Positions 16,600-25,261 of a DNA stretch of 64,000 bases are shown one piece after another. Position numbers and translations under genes: made by a program. The DNA is taken from contig NZ_CP094288.1 of assembly GCF_022693705.1 (NCBI RefSeq), positions 1,692,526-1,756,525 on the forward strand, in the 5' to 3' direction. The stretch comes from Infirmifilum sp. NZ (GTDB lineage: Archaea > Thermoproteota > Thermoprotei > Thermofilales > Thermofilaceae). A model generated the notes under the pieces. The model ran no database searches. It was not told the DNA's origin and worked only from the letters and a program-made list of their open reading frames with translations. Within the stretch, counting starts at the first letter, position 1. Each line of letters opens with the position of its first letter.

Positions 16600-17020
16600 C
16601 GGTGAAAAGCGCGTAAGTCAGGGTGAGCCTGTCCAGCGTCATTGAACCCTCGTTCTTCAGGCTCCTCTTGATCTTCCCGTTCTCCCTGAGGAGGAAGACT
16701 ATGGTCGGCGAGATGTGCACGTCGAATATTTCGAAGAGCCTCTTAGAGTGCTCTGAGCTGCACTGCCTTGCGAACCAGTCGCACAGGGCTATCATGAAGT
16801 ACGTGCTGTCAGCCTTATCCGCGCTCTTCTCGACGAAGGTGAACCACGTCTTGTCGAATCGTCTGCACGCCGGGCAAAGCGTGTTGTCGAAGTATATGAC
16901 GTGCACGCCGTTGTCACTCAGCCAGAACCTGTCTAGGAGAACCCACCCCCTCTTCTCCCTCGAGTAGACGTACAGGCCGTTCGGCGTGCCGGGTCCGGGC
17001 TGAGCGTAAACCTCCGTCAT
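16589..17020 (-). CDS. Thioredoxin-fold protein with CPAC motif
   Basis: This 143-residue protein has a thioredoxin-like strand-turn-helix with the redox motif CPAC in FDNTLCPACRRFDKTWF, and a cis-Pro-like region HISPTIVFLL. It lacks a signal peptide and is probably a cytoplasmic disulfide reductase or thiol sensor. The TATA element TTTTATATAT at 17046-17055 on the minus strand is about 26-30 bases upstream of ATG 17020, so that ATG is preferred over TTG 17038. Two extra cysteines (LCDWFARQC) may form a second pair. Confidence 0.75.
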   Translation of the reverse strand: MTEVYAQPGPGTPNGLYVYSREKRGWVLLDRFWLSDNGVHVIYFDNTLCPACRRFDKTWFTFVEKSADKADSTYFMIALCDWFARQCSSEHSKRLFEIFDVHISPTIVFLLRENGKIKRSLKNEGSMTLDRLTLTYALFTANL

Positions 17021-17060
17021 ACGGCTTTCGACTACCAATAGAGCGATATATAAAATTTCT

Positions 17061-17834
17061 TTAGGGAGCGATCGTGGTGTAAGCTTTCAGGAGTGGCTGG
17101 TAGACCGCGTTTGCCACGGTGGCCTTCAAGAGGAAGTCGAGGGCTATGAAGACGAGGGAGTAAACGAGAAGCCTCCTCGCGCCGTCCTCCAGCCTAAACC
17201 TGCGCTCCCTTAGCAGTAGCCACGAAACCCTTGAGAGGGCAGTCCCGAGCATGACGTACCCTACGACGCGGAGCACGGCGTACACGGGCCAGGAGAGGAG
17301 AGCCACCTCGAGGACGTGCTCCGCCTTCGCGAACGTGAGCAGCACACCCACGTAGAAGTTCATGTAGTCGAGCAGGTAGGCTCCCATGAACAAACCCGCG
17401 AAACCGACCGTGAGGAGCGTCGCCACCGAGAAAACCGTCACCTCGACGATCTTCGGGAGGACGAAGAGGGAGGGGTCTCCCTCAGCGCCCCTACCGGTTC
17501 TAATCCAGTCGAACATCTCCCTCACGTAGCTCTCTCCCTTTGCGATCATGCCTCCAGCTTGCATTCCCTGCGTGTATGAATAGTAGGCTACGAGTAGCGT
17601 TGACAGGAGCGCCCAGCCGTAGACTAGCGCCTGCGCGGCCCACAGCCTGTTCGCCGAGACCATTTTCAGGAAGCCAGGGTACACGGCGAGGGTTAGGCAC
17701 AGCGGGAGGAGGAGTGGGTTGGCCTTAGCTAGGAGAAGGCCGACGTAGAAGGCTACCACCGTGGCGGCTAGCGTCGAGACAACGCACAGCAGCATGTTTT
17801 CGCAGTAGCGGGAAGGGTCCTCCAATGAAACCAC
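17061..17834 (-). CDS. Polytopic membrane protein of unknown function
   Basis: This 257-residue protein has about six hydrophobic helices. One stretch (GLFMGAYLLDYMNFYVGVLL, then KAEHVLEVALL) faintly recalls SpoIIM-type membrane proteins, but I would not name it on that basis. It starts with GTG 17834 and is divergent from an ABC ATPase gene. Both promoters seem to use the same short AT element between them. It may belong functionally with the neighbouring ABC exporter. Confidence 0.6.
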   Translation of the reverse strand: MVSLEDPSRYCENMLLCVVSTLAATVVAFYVGLLLAKANPLLLPLCLTLAVYPGFLKMVSANRLWAAQALVYGWALLSTLLVAYYSYTQGMQAGGMIAKGESYVREMFDWIRTGRGAEGDPSLFVLPKIVEVTVFSVATLLTVGFAGLFMGAYLLDYMNFYVGVLLTFAKAEHVLEVALLSWPVYAVLRVVGYVMLGTALSRVSWLLLRERRFRLEDGARRLLVYSLVFIALDFLLKATVANAVYQPLLKAYTTIAP

Positions 17835-17852
17835 CTGTTTTCCTTTTGCAAA

Positions 17853-17863
17853 CGTTTATTACG
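17853..17863. promoter_or_regulatory. Near-palindromic TATA element shared by divergent genes
   Basis: CGTTTATTACG lies midway between GTG 17834 (minus strand) and ATG 17887 (plus strand). Read on either strand it is a TATA-like box (TTTATTA or TAATAAA) centred 24-29 bases from a start codon. One TBP site may therefore serve both genes. Confidence 0.4.
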
Positions 17864-17886
17864 TGATCTAAGATTTATTTTTTACA

Positions 17887-18615
17887 ATGCCTGCTGTGGT
17901 CGTTAAAAACCTGGTTAAGGATTTCGGAGGCTTCAGAGCGCTTAGCGGCGTGAGCTTCACCGTTGAGGAGGGCGAGGTTTTCGGGCTCATAGGGCCGAAC
18001 GGCGCCGGAAAGACGACGACGTTCAGGATACTCGCCGGCCTGCTGTCACCGACCAGCGGTGAGGTGCTCGTCCTTGGCGAGAAGCCCGGCTCCCTCAAGG
18101 TCAAGAAGTTGGTATCGTACCTGCCGGAGGACGCTGGGACATACAGGAACATCACGGGCTACGAGTTCCTCCGCCTGGTGGCCGAGCTCTACTACGGGAA
18201 GACCAGGGAGGCTGAGGAGGCGCTCGAGATGGGGGTGAAGATAGCGGGACTGGGCGAGAAGATCCACGAGAAGATGAAGTCCTACAGCAAGGGAATGAAG
18301 CGCAGGGTCCAGGTTGCCAGAGCCCTCATGGTTAAGCCCAAGCTAGCCATACTCGACGAGCCTACCTCGGGGCTCGACGTCGTTCAGGCCAAGGAGATAC
18401 GCGACCTAATCAAGGAGTACGCCCAGAGCCTAGGGGCAACTGTCCTTGTCTCGAGCCACAACATGCTTGAAGTCGAGGACGTCTGCACCCGCGTCGCGCT
18501 GATCGACAAGGGCAGGATCCTCGAGGAGGGCCCCATTAAGGAGCTCGTCTCGAAGTACGGCGCCCGCAACCTGGAGGAGGTGTTCTTCACGGTCGTAAAG
18601 GGTGGTGGGAAGTGA
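17887..18615 (+). CDS. ABC transporter ATPase (NatA/drug-export type)
   Basis: This 242-residue ATPase has Walker A GPNGAGKTT, an ABC signature YSKGMKRRVQ, Walker B KLAILDEPTSGLD and the switch His in VSSHNM. The single-domain form with a following ABC-2 permease marks an exporter for ions, drugs or lipids. Its stop overlaps the permease GTG by four bases. The ATG lies about 29 bases after the shared TATA element. Confidence 0.9.
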   Translation: MPAVVVKNLVKDFGGFRALSGVSFTVEEGEVFGLIGPNGAGKTTTFRILAGLLSPTSGEVLVLGEKPGSLKVKKLVSYLPEDAGTYRNITGYEFLRLVAELYYGKTREAEEALEMGVKIAGLGEKIHEKMKSYSKGMKRRVQVARALMVKPKLAILDEPTSGLDVVQAKEIRDLIKEYAQSLGATVLVSSHNMLEVEDVCTRVALIDKGRILEEGPIKELVSKYGARNLEEVFFTVVKGGGK

Positions 18616-19931
18616 TCGCCCCACTCTTCGCGAAAGAGATTAAGGACCTGCTCAGAGACCCGAGGATCCTAGTCCCGTTCATACTAAGCGCCCTAATCAT
18701 GCCCGTGATAGCGCTGGTCATATCGGTTCCCATGAAGACAGCCGTCGAAGAGGCGGTGCGAGGCGCGCAGAACATAGGCGTGGTGAGCTACGACAAAGGC
18801 CCCTACTCCGAGAAGCTCATCGCGTGGCTGGCCGGGAGGGGCTTCAACGTGACTAAGCTCCCTCAGGGAAACCCTGAAGAAATATCGCTGGAGGCCTCGA
18901 GGAGAGGCGTACGCGTCGTGCTCATCCTCCCTGAGACGTTCTCCCGCTCGCTCACCGTTGGAGATGTTGCGAACATCACCGTTCTCTCGGTGGTCGACGA
19001 GATATCCGTGTTCTCAGGCGTGGAGACAGCCCCCGTAGTGGAGCAGGTTAAGAGCTTCTACCTAGAGCACGTCGCGAACAAGAGTGGTATAAGCCCACAA
19101 GTTCTCCTTAATCCGGTTCACTCCACACCCCAGACCTACATTGCTAGCAAGAAAGCGTTCCTGCCCGCGGACCCGGGCTCGCTGGCAGGGCTGCTGATGG
19201 CCGCGCTCCTGGTCCCCCTGATCGTCATGTCGATATCCCTAGTGGTCATGCAGATGTCGGCGACCTCCATGGCTGTGGAGAACGAGGAGAGAACCCTCGA
19301 GACCCTCCTGACGATGCCTGTGCCCCCGCACGAGATCCTGACAGCCAAGCTGCTGGGAATGTTCGTCGTGTCCCTTGTGGGCTCGGCGCTCGAGCTGGCC
19401 GGCATGGCGCTCTACTTCGCGATATACTTTGCAACCTTTCTCGGCTCGATGCCGGGAGTCTCGGGGCAGCAGGCGCTCACGCTGAACATCCCGAGCCAGG
19501 CGAGCCTGCTCTCCCCCCACGACCTCCTACTGCTGGCCCCCAGTCTCCTTATCTCGCTCTTCTTCGCCGCGGCCCTAGGAGTGATCGTGGGCGCGCTCAG
19601 CAGAGACGTGCGCATAGCTAACACGATCATGAGCCCGCTGGGCATGCTCATAGTGATTCCCGGCTACTTCGTCGTATTCGCCCCCTCGAGCATGGTCGGC
19701 CCCGCTGTGAAAGCAGCCCTCTATGTATTCCCGATGACGCAGCCCACGATCCTGGCAAGGGACATCGTCGCCTCGCAGCCTCCTCTCGAAGCCCCCGTCT
19801 ATATCCTCCTCTCAGTGCTAGTGACGCTGGGCCTTGTGTACCTCACCTCGAGCCTGATCTCCCTGGAAACCCTGTCGCGGGTCCAGTACAGCGTCGAAAG
19901 AGCTCTATCTAGATTCAGGAGAAAGCCATAG
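18612..19931 (+). CDS. ABC-2 type permease
   Basis: This 439-residue membrane protein has one N-terminal helix, a large extracellular domain (~residues 40-190), and five C-terminal helices starting near SLAGLLMAALLVPLIVMSIS, as in NatB and YhaP exporters. The conserved motif ENEERTLETLLTMPVPPHEI is the ABC-2 coupling region that touches the ATPase. The start is GTG in a four-base overlap. The substrate cannot be told from sequence. Confidence 0.85.
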   Translation: MIAPLFAKEIKDLLRDPRILVPFILSALIMPVIALVISVPMKTAVEEAVRGAQNIGVVSYDKGPYSEKLIAWLAGRGFNVTKLPQGNPEEISLEASRRGVRVVLILPETFSRSLTVGDVANITVLSVVDEISVFSGVETAPVVEQVKSFYLEHVANKSGISPQVLLNPVHSTPQTYIASKKAFLPADPGSLAGLLMAALLVPLIVMSISLVVMQMSATSMAVENEERTLETLLTMPVPPHEILTAKLLGMFVVSLVGSALELAGMALYFAIYFATFLGSMPGVSGQQALTLNIPSQASLLSPHDLLLLAPSLLISLFFAAALGVIVGALSRDVRIANTIMSPLGMLIVIPGYFVVFAPSSMVGPAVKAALYVFPMTQPTILARDIVASQPPLEAPVYILLSVLVTLGLVYLTSSLISLETLSRVQYSVERALSRFRRKP

Positions 19932-20020
19932 CTCAGTAATCTATTTCCTTAATTTTACCCCAAAAACTATAGAGTATATATTTTTATTTTACGAGAATAT
20001 TTAAAGCTTCCCAGAAAAAC

Positions 20021-20030
20021 AGATAAATAG
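20021..20030 (+). promoter_or_regulatory. TATA box of the CUT1 sugar importer operon
   Basis: AGATAAATAG is centred 26 bases before ATG 20052. A second AT element, GAATATTTAAAGC near 19995-20007, could serve as an upstream activator or alternative site. Confidence 0.45.
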
Positions 20031-20051
20031 TTATCTTGCAGACGCATCACG

Positions 20052-21563
20052 ATGAGCACGAGTAAAACACTGCAAAAGACCACCGCACTGCTGTTAATAG
20101 TTACGCTCATCATCGGCTTTATTGCAGGTTATTTAGTGCACTGGGCGACTGCGCCGACAGCCCCGGCTGGGGAGTACGTGCCTAAGTCGGAGTACGATAA
20201 GCTAGCCTCCGAGCTTCAGAGCCTAAAGGCGCAGCTGCAGCAGCTCCAGCAGCAGGCAGGCGGCAAGCCGGTAGAAATTGTGATCACAGCCTGGACGCAG
20301 GGTCCTGAGAGGGAGTCCATCTACAGGCAACTAAACCTCGTGGAGGCGGCTAACAGGCTTAATGCGATATTCCAAGCGACAGGCGTACCGGCCACTGTGA
20401 AGCTTGAGGGAGACTTCTCAACGGCGCAGTGGACCGACTACAGGAACAAGGTGTTCCTCGCGCTACAGGGGGGCACGGGCCCGTGCATATTCCAGATGGA
20501 GCACCACTACGCGGCGCTTCTCAGCGAGAACGGGTGGATCATACCGCTGGACGACTACGTGAAGAAGTACTGGAACTGGACCTACTACGACGTTATAAGC
20601 GGGCTCTGGGACTCCGTGACTTACAAGGGGCACATCTGGGGTATACCTCAGGACACGGAAGCCAGGCCTGTCTACTTCAATAAACTGCTGCTCAAGCAGC
20701 TGGGCTGGACAGACGAGCAGATCAACGCGCTCCCCGAGAAGATCAGGAGAGGTGAGTTCACTCTCTGGGACATGCTGAAAGTCGCAGAGGAAGCAGTGCA
20801 AAAGGGAGTTGTGCAACCAGGCTACGGTATCTGGCACAGGCCCAACGCTGGCCCAGATTGGCCTATCGTCTACCTGGCTTTCGGAGGCACGCTCCAAGAC
20901 CCCTCAACGGGTAAGCTTGTTGCCGACATGAAGGTTTGGAAGAAGGTCTTCGACTGGTACTACGAGGCTTCGATGCAGAAGGGTAAAGTTATCTCCGACA
21001 AGATAACATCCCTCGACTTCAACCGCGACGTTCACCCGACGGTTGTATCAGGGAAAGTCCTGTTCTGGTTCGGAGGCACGTGGCACAAGGGCCAGTGGAT
21101 AGGGTCGTTCAACCTTACTGAGGAGAAATTCTGGCAGATGTTCGGCTTCGCCCTCTACCCCGCCGGCGAGCCCGGACTTAAGCCCGTCACCCTTTCTCAG
21201 CCACAAGTGTACTTTATCTCAAAGACCTGCAAGTACCCTGAGGTGGCGTTCCTCATCCTCACCCTAGCCACCGACCCGTATCTGAACAGCCTTCACGCAG
21301 TTAAAAGCGCACACTTGGCGATACTCTACAGCCAGCTCTCCTTACCGGTCTACACTCAGGACAAGTTCCTCGCCGCGACAGGCTACATGGTCGAGTACGC
21401 TAAGTACCAGCCCTTGCACCCGAAGTGGAGTGACTACAACACGATAATCTTCAACGTGATCAAGGGCATCGAGACAGGCCAGTTCAACTCCGACCAGGCG
21501 CTCCAGGTGTTCAGGCAGAACCTGCAAAGCACGCTGGGAGACCAGGTAATAATCAGAGAGTAA
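20052..21563 (+). CDS. Sugar ABC transporter solute-binding protein (family 1)
   Basis: This 503-residue binding protein has an N-terminal hydrophobic helix (ALLLIVTLIIGFIAGYLV), then a short coiled segment rich in Gln/Leu that acts as a stalk, then two alpha/beta lobes typical of maltose/glycerol-3-phosphate binders. Many Trp and Tyr residues (for example YWNWTYYDVISGLWDSV) fit sugar stacking. It captures substrate outside the cell for the two permeases that follow. The exact sugar is unknown. A U-rich tract follows the stop. Confidence 0.88.
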   Translation: MSTSKTLQKTTALLLIVTLIIGFIAGYLVHWATAPTAPAGEYVPKSEYDKLASELQSLKAQLQQLQQQAGGKPVEIVITAWTQGPERESIYRQLNLVEAANRLNAIFQATGVPATVKLEGDFSTAQWTDYRNKVFLALQGGTGPCIFQMEHHYAALLSENGWIIPLDDYVKKYWNWTYYDVISGLWDSVTYKGHIWGIPQDTEARPVYFNKLLLKQLGWTDEQINALPEKIRRGEFTLWDMLKVAEEAVQKGVVQPGYGIWHRPNAGPDWPIVYLAFGGTLQDPSTGKLVADMKVWKKVFDWYYEASMQKGKVISDKITSLDFNRDVHPTVVSGKVLFWFGGTWHKGQWIGSFNLTEEKFWQMFGFALYPAGEPGLKPVTLSQPQVYFISKTCKYPEVAFLILTLATDPYLNSLHAVKSAHLAILYSQLSLPVYTQDKFLAATGYMVEYAKYQPLHPKWSDYNTIIFNVIKGIETGQFNSDQALQVFRQNLQSTLGDQVIIRE

Positions 21564-21574
21564 GGGAACAGCTT

Positions 21575-21592
21575 GAAAAAGAGTTTTTTCTC
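21575..21592 (+). terminator. T-rich tract between binding protein and permease
   Basis: GAAAAAGAGTTTTTTCTC follows the binding-protein stop and precedes the permease SD (AGGTGG). T-runs stop archaeal RNA polymerase, so partial termination here would give excess binding protein. Confidence 0.4.
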
Positions 21593-21606
21593 CCAGGTGG
21601 TCTAAT

Positions 21607-22518
21607 TTGACCTCAAGGAGGCGTCTGTTGAAGCTCGCCGTAATTACCCTCATGCTCGCCCCCGCCACAGTCGTTGTCGTATCCTTCATGATAGTCCCGG
21701 CAATCATAACGATCCTCATGTCATTCACCAACCTTGACTACAGGTTCATCTGGGAGTGGGTGGGGCTGGCGAACTACCAGAAGTTCATCTCCGACATCAA
21801 CACCCCGATCTTCGTGAGGAACACGATAATCTACGTCGCGGGAACCCTCACCTTCAACGTGGGCATGGGGCTCTTCCTAGCCCTCGTCTCCACGCACATC
21901 CACGACACCCTGGGTACGCTTATGCGTGCGCTGTGGTACCTGCCAAGGGTCATGCCCTCGGTGATATACGCTTTCATAATGATGTGGATCTTCTCACCCA
22001 TGGACACGGGCTTCCTGAACACCGTGCTGAAGGCGCTCGGCGGAGAACCCGTACCCTGGACCTTCCAGTACTACTGGCCGTTCCTCTTCATCGTGAACGG
22101 CTTCATTGGCTGTAGCTTCGGGATGGTGATATTCAGCTCGGCCATAAAGGCCATACCGCAGGACTACATCATAGCCGCGAAGGTCGACGGCGCGTCACAG
22201 CTCACGATAATCAGGCGCATCATACTGCCTCTCATCAAGTGGCAGATAGCCTTCGTCGTTGCGTACCAAACCCTCTCGCTGCTCGCCTCGTTCGAGTACA
22301 TACTCCTCACGCTCGATGGAGGCCCGGGCTACTACTCGACTGAGGTCATGATACTCCAGGCGTACCACCTGGCGTTCGGGCAGTACCTGGCATCTATGCG
22401 CTACGGCTACGCGGCAGTCTTCGTCACCATACTTCTCGTAATCGGCTTGGTTCTCTCGATAGTCTACTGGAGGGTGTTCAGGCTGCGCGAGCTCATGGCT
22501 GAGCCGAAAATGGAGTAG
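21607..22518 (+). CDS. Sugar ABC transporter permease, MalF/UgpA type
   Basis: This 303-residue permease has six helices and the EAA coupling motif in the cytoplasmic loop (AAKVDGASQLTIIRRIILPL). It starts with TTG 21607 after the SD-like AGGTGG about six bases upstream; the second and third residues are basic (TSRRRLLK), as expected for a cytoplasmic N terminus. It pairs with the next permease to form the CUT1 channel. Confidence 0.88.
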   Translation: MTSRRRLLKLAVITLMLAPATVVVVSFMIVPAIITILMSFTNLDYRFIWEWVGLANYQKFISDINTPIFVRNTIIYVAGTLTFNVGMGLFLALVSTHIHDTLGTLMRALWYLPRVMPSVIYAFIMMWIFSPMDTGFLNTVLKALGGEPVPWTFQYYWPFLFIVNGFIGCSFGMVIFSSAIKAIPQDYIIAAKVDGASQLTIIRRIILPLIKWQIAFVVAYQTLSLLASFEYILLTLDGGPGYYSTEVMILQAYHLAFGQYLASMRYGYAAVFVTILLVIGLVLSIVYWRVFRLRELMAEPKME

Positions 22519-22528
22519 GTGGTGGAAG

Positions 22529-23371
22529 GTGAGGGTGAAGGCATCAACAATCCTCCTTTACGCCGTCGCTGTGGTCCTAATAGTCGTAATCACGGTTCCG
22601 ATACTGCTTCTCCTAGGCCTAGCGTTCAGCGAGAGCCCCGTTACGATTAAAGGCTTTACGCTTGAGAACTTCAGCTACCTCAGAAAAGGAGTGCTCTTCG
22701 AGAACGACCCGGTTTACAGCAAGCTCTACCCCAACGTTTACAGCGTTGCCTTCAACACGCTTCTGCTCGCCCTCGGGAACATGCTCCTCGTGGTGTTCAT
22801 CTCCTCCATGGCGGGCTATGTGATCTCTCGCTACAGCTTCAGGGGCCGTAGCGCCATACTGGGTGCTTTCCTCGTGATCCACGGTGTCCCCGCGTCGGTG
22901 CTACTGATAGCTCTCTACTTCATGCTTCGGGAAATGAAGCTCCTGAACACGATCCTCGGCGTAGTGCTCGTAAGGATGTCCGTCGACCTACCCTTGGGGG
23001 TGTGGGTTCTCAAGGGCTTCTACGACAGCATCCCCTGGGACCTGGAAATAGCGAGCATGGTTGACGGCACCAGCAGGCTTGGGGCCTTCTACAGGGTTAT
23101 GTTGCCGCTGGTTAAGCCTGGGATTTTCGCCGTTGCCCTCTTCTCATTCCTCAGCGGTTGGGGCGAGTACATTTTCGTGTACACGTTCATACAGTCGCAG
23201 ACGAACTGGACTTTCTCCTTGCTTATACGAAGCCTCATCGGCGAGATGGGTGGGATAAACCTCTCGCTGATAGCCGCCCTATCGGTATTCTATTTAATCC
23301 CGGTCATCGTTCTGTTCGTTGTGGGCGAGAAGTACCTGGTTAGGGTCACGATAGGTGGTGTCAAGGGGTGA
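22529..23371 (+). CDS. Sugar ABC transporter permease, MalG/UgpE type
   Basis: This 280-residue permease has six helices. The EAA loop reads ASMVDGTSRLGAFYRVMLPL, ending in the usual Pro-Leu. It starts with GTG 22529 after GGTGGAAGG, ten bases after the previous stop. It completes the CUT1 transmembrane pore with the upstream MalF-like subunit. Confidence 0.88.
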   Translation: MRVKASTILLYAVAVVLIVVITVPILLLLGLAFSESPVTIKGFTLENFSYLRKGVLFENDPVYSKLYPNVYSVAFNTLLLALGNMLLVVFISSMAGYVISRYSFRGRSAILGAFLVIHGVPASVLLIALYFMLREMKLLNTILGVVLVRMSVDLPLGVWVLKGFYDSIPWDLEIASMVDGTSRLGAFYRVMLPLVKPGIFAVALFSFLSGWGEYIFVYTFIQSQTNWTFSLLIRSLIGEMGGINLSLIAALSVFYLIPVIVLFVVGEKYLVRVTIGGVKG

Positions 23372-23377
23372 GCATGC

Positions 23378-24451
23378 GTGGTTAGGGTTAGGCTGGAGAA
23401 CGTATCGAAAACGTTCCGGGGCGGAGTGGACGCTGTCAAAAACCTGAACCTCGAGGTGAAGGACAAGGAGTTCGTCGTCCTGCTAGGCCCCAGCGGCTGC
23501 GGGAAAACGACAACCCTGCTCATGATAGCAGGCGTCTACAAGCCCACGACAGGCTACATCTACTTCGACGACACGATAGTGAACGACCTGGAGCCCAAGG
23601 ACAGGAACATAGGAATGGTGTTCCAGAGCTACGCCCTCTACCCCCACATGACGGTGTACGAGAACATAGCTTTCCCGCTGAGGCTGAAGAAGCTACCGAA
23701 GCAGGAGATCGACGCTAGGGTTCGAGAGGTCGCTGCTATGCTCAGGATAGACGACCTCCTCGACAGGAAGCCGTCGCAGCTCAGCGGCGGGCAGCAGCAG
23801 CGCGTAGCCCTAGCCCGCGCGATAGTGAAGCAGCCCCAGCTCTTCCTCATGGACGAGCCCCTGAGCAACCTGGACGCGAAGATAAGGATCGAGGTGAGGG
23901 CGGAGCTGAAGAGGCTTCAGAGGGAGCTGGGCATCACCACGATCTACGTGACGCACGACCAGGCCGAGGCGATGAGCCTCGCCGATAGAGTGGCTGTGCT
24001 CAACAAAGGGGAGCTGCAGCAGTACGCTACACCGGAGGAGCTCTACAACAACCCCGCGAACACGTTCGTCGCCAGCTTCATCGGGAGCCCGCCCGCGAAC
24101 ATCCTCGACGCGGAGGTGGTGCTGGAGCCTCAGCCCAGAGTTGAGGTCGCGGGCGCGTCGTTCGCGCTGCCTGACGACATCGCGAGGGTCTTCAGGGAGC
24201 TCGGGGAGACCAGGGTGCTACTGATGCTCAGGCCTGAGCACGTACAGGTCAGGAGGGGTAAGGGCTTCACGATCTACACCACCGAGTGGCTTGGCCGCGA
24301 GGAGATCGCCTTCCTGCACGCGCCCGACGGGACGCTCATCAGGGCCGTCCTGAGGCCGGAGGAGAGGCTCGGCGTCGGGGAAGAGGTCGAAGTGTACTTC
24401 GACTTCAAGAAGGTCCACTTCTACAGGCGAAGCGGGGAGCTAATAGTATAG
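23378..24451 (+). CDS. Sugar ABC transporter ATPase (MalK/UgpC type)
   Basis: This 357-residue ATPase has Walker A GPSGCGKTT, signature LSGGQQQRVALARA, Walker B LFLMDEPLSNLD, switch His in YVTHDQAEA, and a C-terminal regulatory OB domain (residues ~240-357) typical of MalK. It powers import by the preceding genes. The start is GTG 23378, because the ATG four bases earlier runs into TAG. It overlaps the opposing CruF-like gene by 12 bases at the stop. Confidence 0.92.
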   Translation: MVRVRLENVSKTFRGGVDAVKNLNLEVKDKEFVVLLGPSGCGKTTTLLMIAGVYKPTTGYIYFDDTIVNDLEPKDRNIGMVFQSYALYPHMTVYENIAFPLRLKKLPKQEIDARVREVAAMLRIDDLLDRKPSQLSGGQQQRVALARAIVKQPQLFLMDEPLSNLDAKIRIEVRAELKRLQRELGITTIYVTHDQAEAMSLADRVAVLNKGELQQYATPEELYNNPANTFVASFIGSPPANILDAEVVLEPQPRVEVAGASFALPDDIARVFRELGETRVLLMLRPEHVQVRRGKGFTIYTTEWLGREEIAFLHAPDGTLIRAVLRPEERLGVGEEVEVYFDFKKVHFYRRSGELIV

Positions 24452-25174
24452 TTTTTCTGATCCCGTGTTCCAAGCCTTTCTGCTTACGATGTATAGGGCT
24501 GTCGACGCCGTAGCCAGCAGTGCGAAGCTGGCGAGAGCAGGTAAGAGAGCTCCCCCTGATGCCTCCTTGAGTATCGGGAGGCAGGCCGCGAGAACGGTGA
24601 ACGAGACGACAGGCCTAGCCACGGGCTCACTTTTCACCAGCCTCTGGTAGATGAGAATGGCAGAAGCCGATACTGTTGCCCAGCCCAGGTAGTTCGTGAG
24701 GGGCACGCCAAACCAGCAGGGGCACTGCGCGCTCCACGTCCAAAGCCCTTTCTCCACCATAACGGGATCGACTCCGAGGTCTAGGAGAACCATGTAGAGT
24801 GTCGCCGCCAGCGCCCTCTTCCACCTCCCCGCGAGTGGGAGCGCGGAGAGGTACGACGCGTACAGGTAGGTGCCCCAGGCAAACACCACGGGCACAGGGA
24901 CGCCGAATACCCGAGGAGCTCTCCACGTGTAGGTGTAAGCCCCAAAGGGCAGGCCCGTGCTGAGCCCCACGACCTCAAAAGCGAGCCCCGTCGCGGAGCC
25001 GATTAGAAAGAGTAGAGGGGCTCCCCGCCAAAGGGTCCATGAGACGCCAAGCGATGCTGAGAGGAGAGCGAGCATCAAGTACTCGCTGAGAGGCCTGTCT
25101 AAGAAGACCTGGAGCGCAAATCCCAGCGCTAGCAGGATAGAAGCATAGGTCTCACGCGCATTCATTCCCGTCAT
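24440..25174 (-). CDS. CruF/DUF422-family membrane protein (carotenoid hydratase-like)
   Basis: This 244-residue polytopic protein of about seven helices carries the conserved DUF422 pattern: EVVGLSTGLPFGAYTYTW, VPVPVVFAWGTYLY, LLDLGVDPVMVEKGLW and GVPLTNYLGW. Characterised relatives are C50 carotenoid hydratases (CruF) that add water to bacterioruberin precursors, and also bacterial 1',2'-hydratases. No other carotenoid gene lies nearby. ATG 25174 and ATG 25165 are both possible, since a TTTAAC element is about 22-31 bases upstream. Confidence 0.7.
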   Translation of the reverse strand: MTGMNARETYASILLALGFALQVFLDRPLSEYLMLALLSASLGVSWTLWRGAPLLFLIGSATGLAFEVVGLSTGLPFGAYTYTWRAPRVFGVPVPVVFAWGTYLYASYLSALPLAGRWKRALAATLYMVLLDLGVDPVMVEKGLWTWSAQCPCWFGVPLTNYLGWATVSASAILIYQRLVKSEPVARPVVSFTVLAACLPILKEASGGALLPALASFALLATASTALYIVSRKAWNTGSEKLYY

Positions 25175-25231
25175 TTACTCTTTAATCAGCGGGGGTTAAA
25201 GCCATTTTGTCATTATTGATTAATGATAATA

Positions 25232-25240
25232 CTTTAAATT
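25232..25240 (+). promoter_or_regulatory. TATA box of the GAPDH gene
   Basis: CTTTAAATT is centred 26 bases before GTG 25262, fixing that GTG as a leaderless start. Confidence 0.55.
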
Positions 25241-25261
25241 AATAACTTGTGCTTTTAAGAT

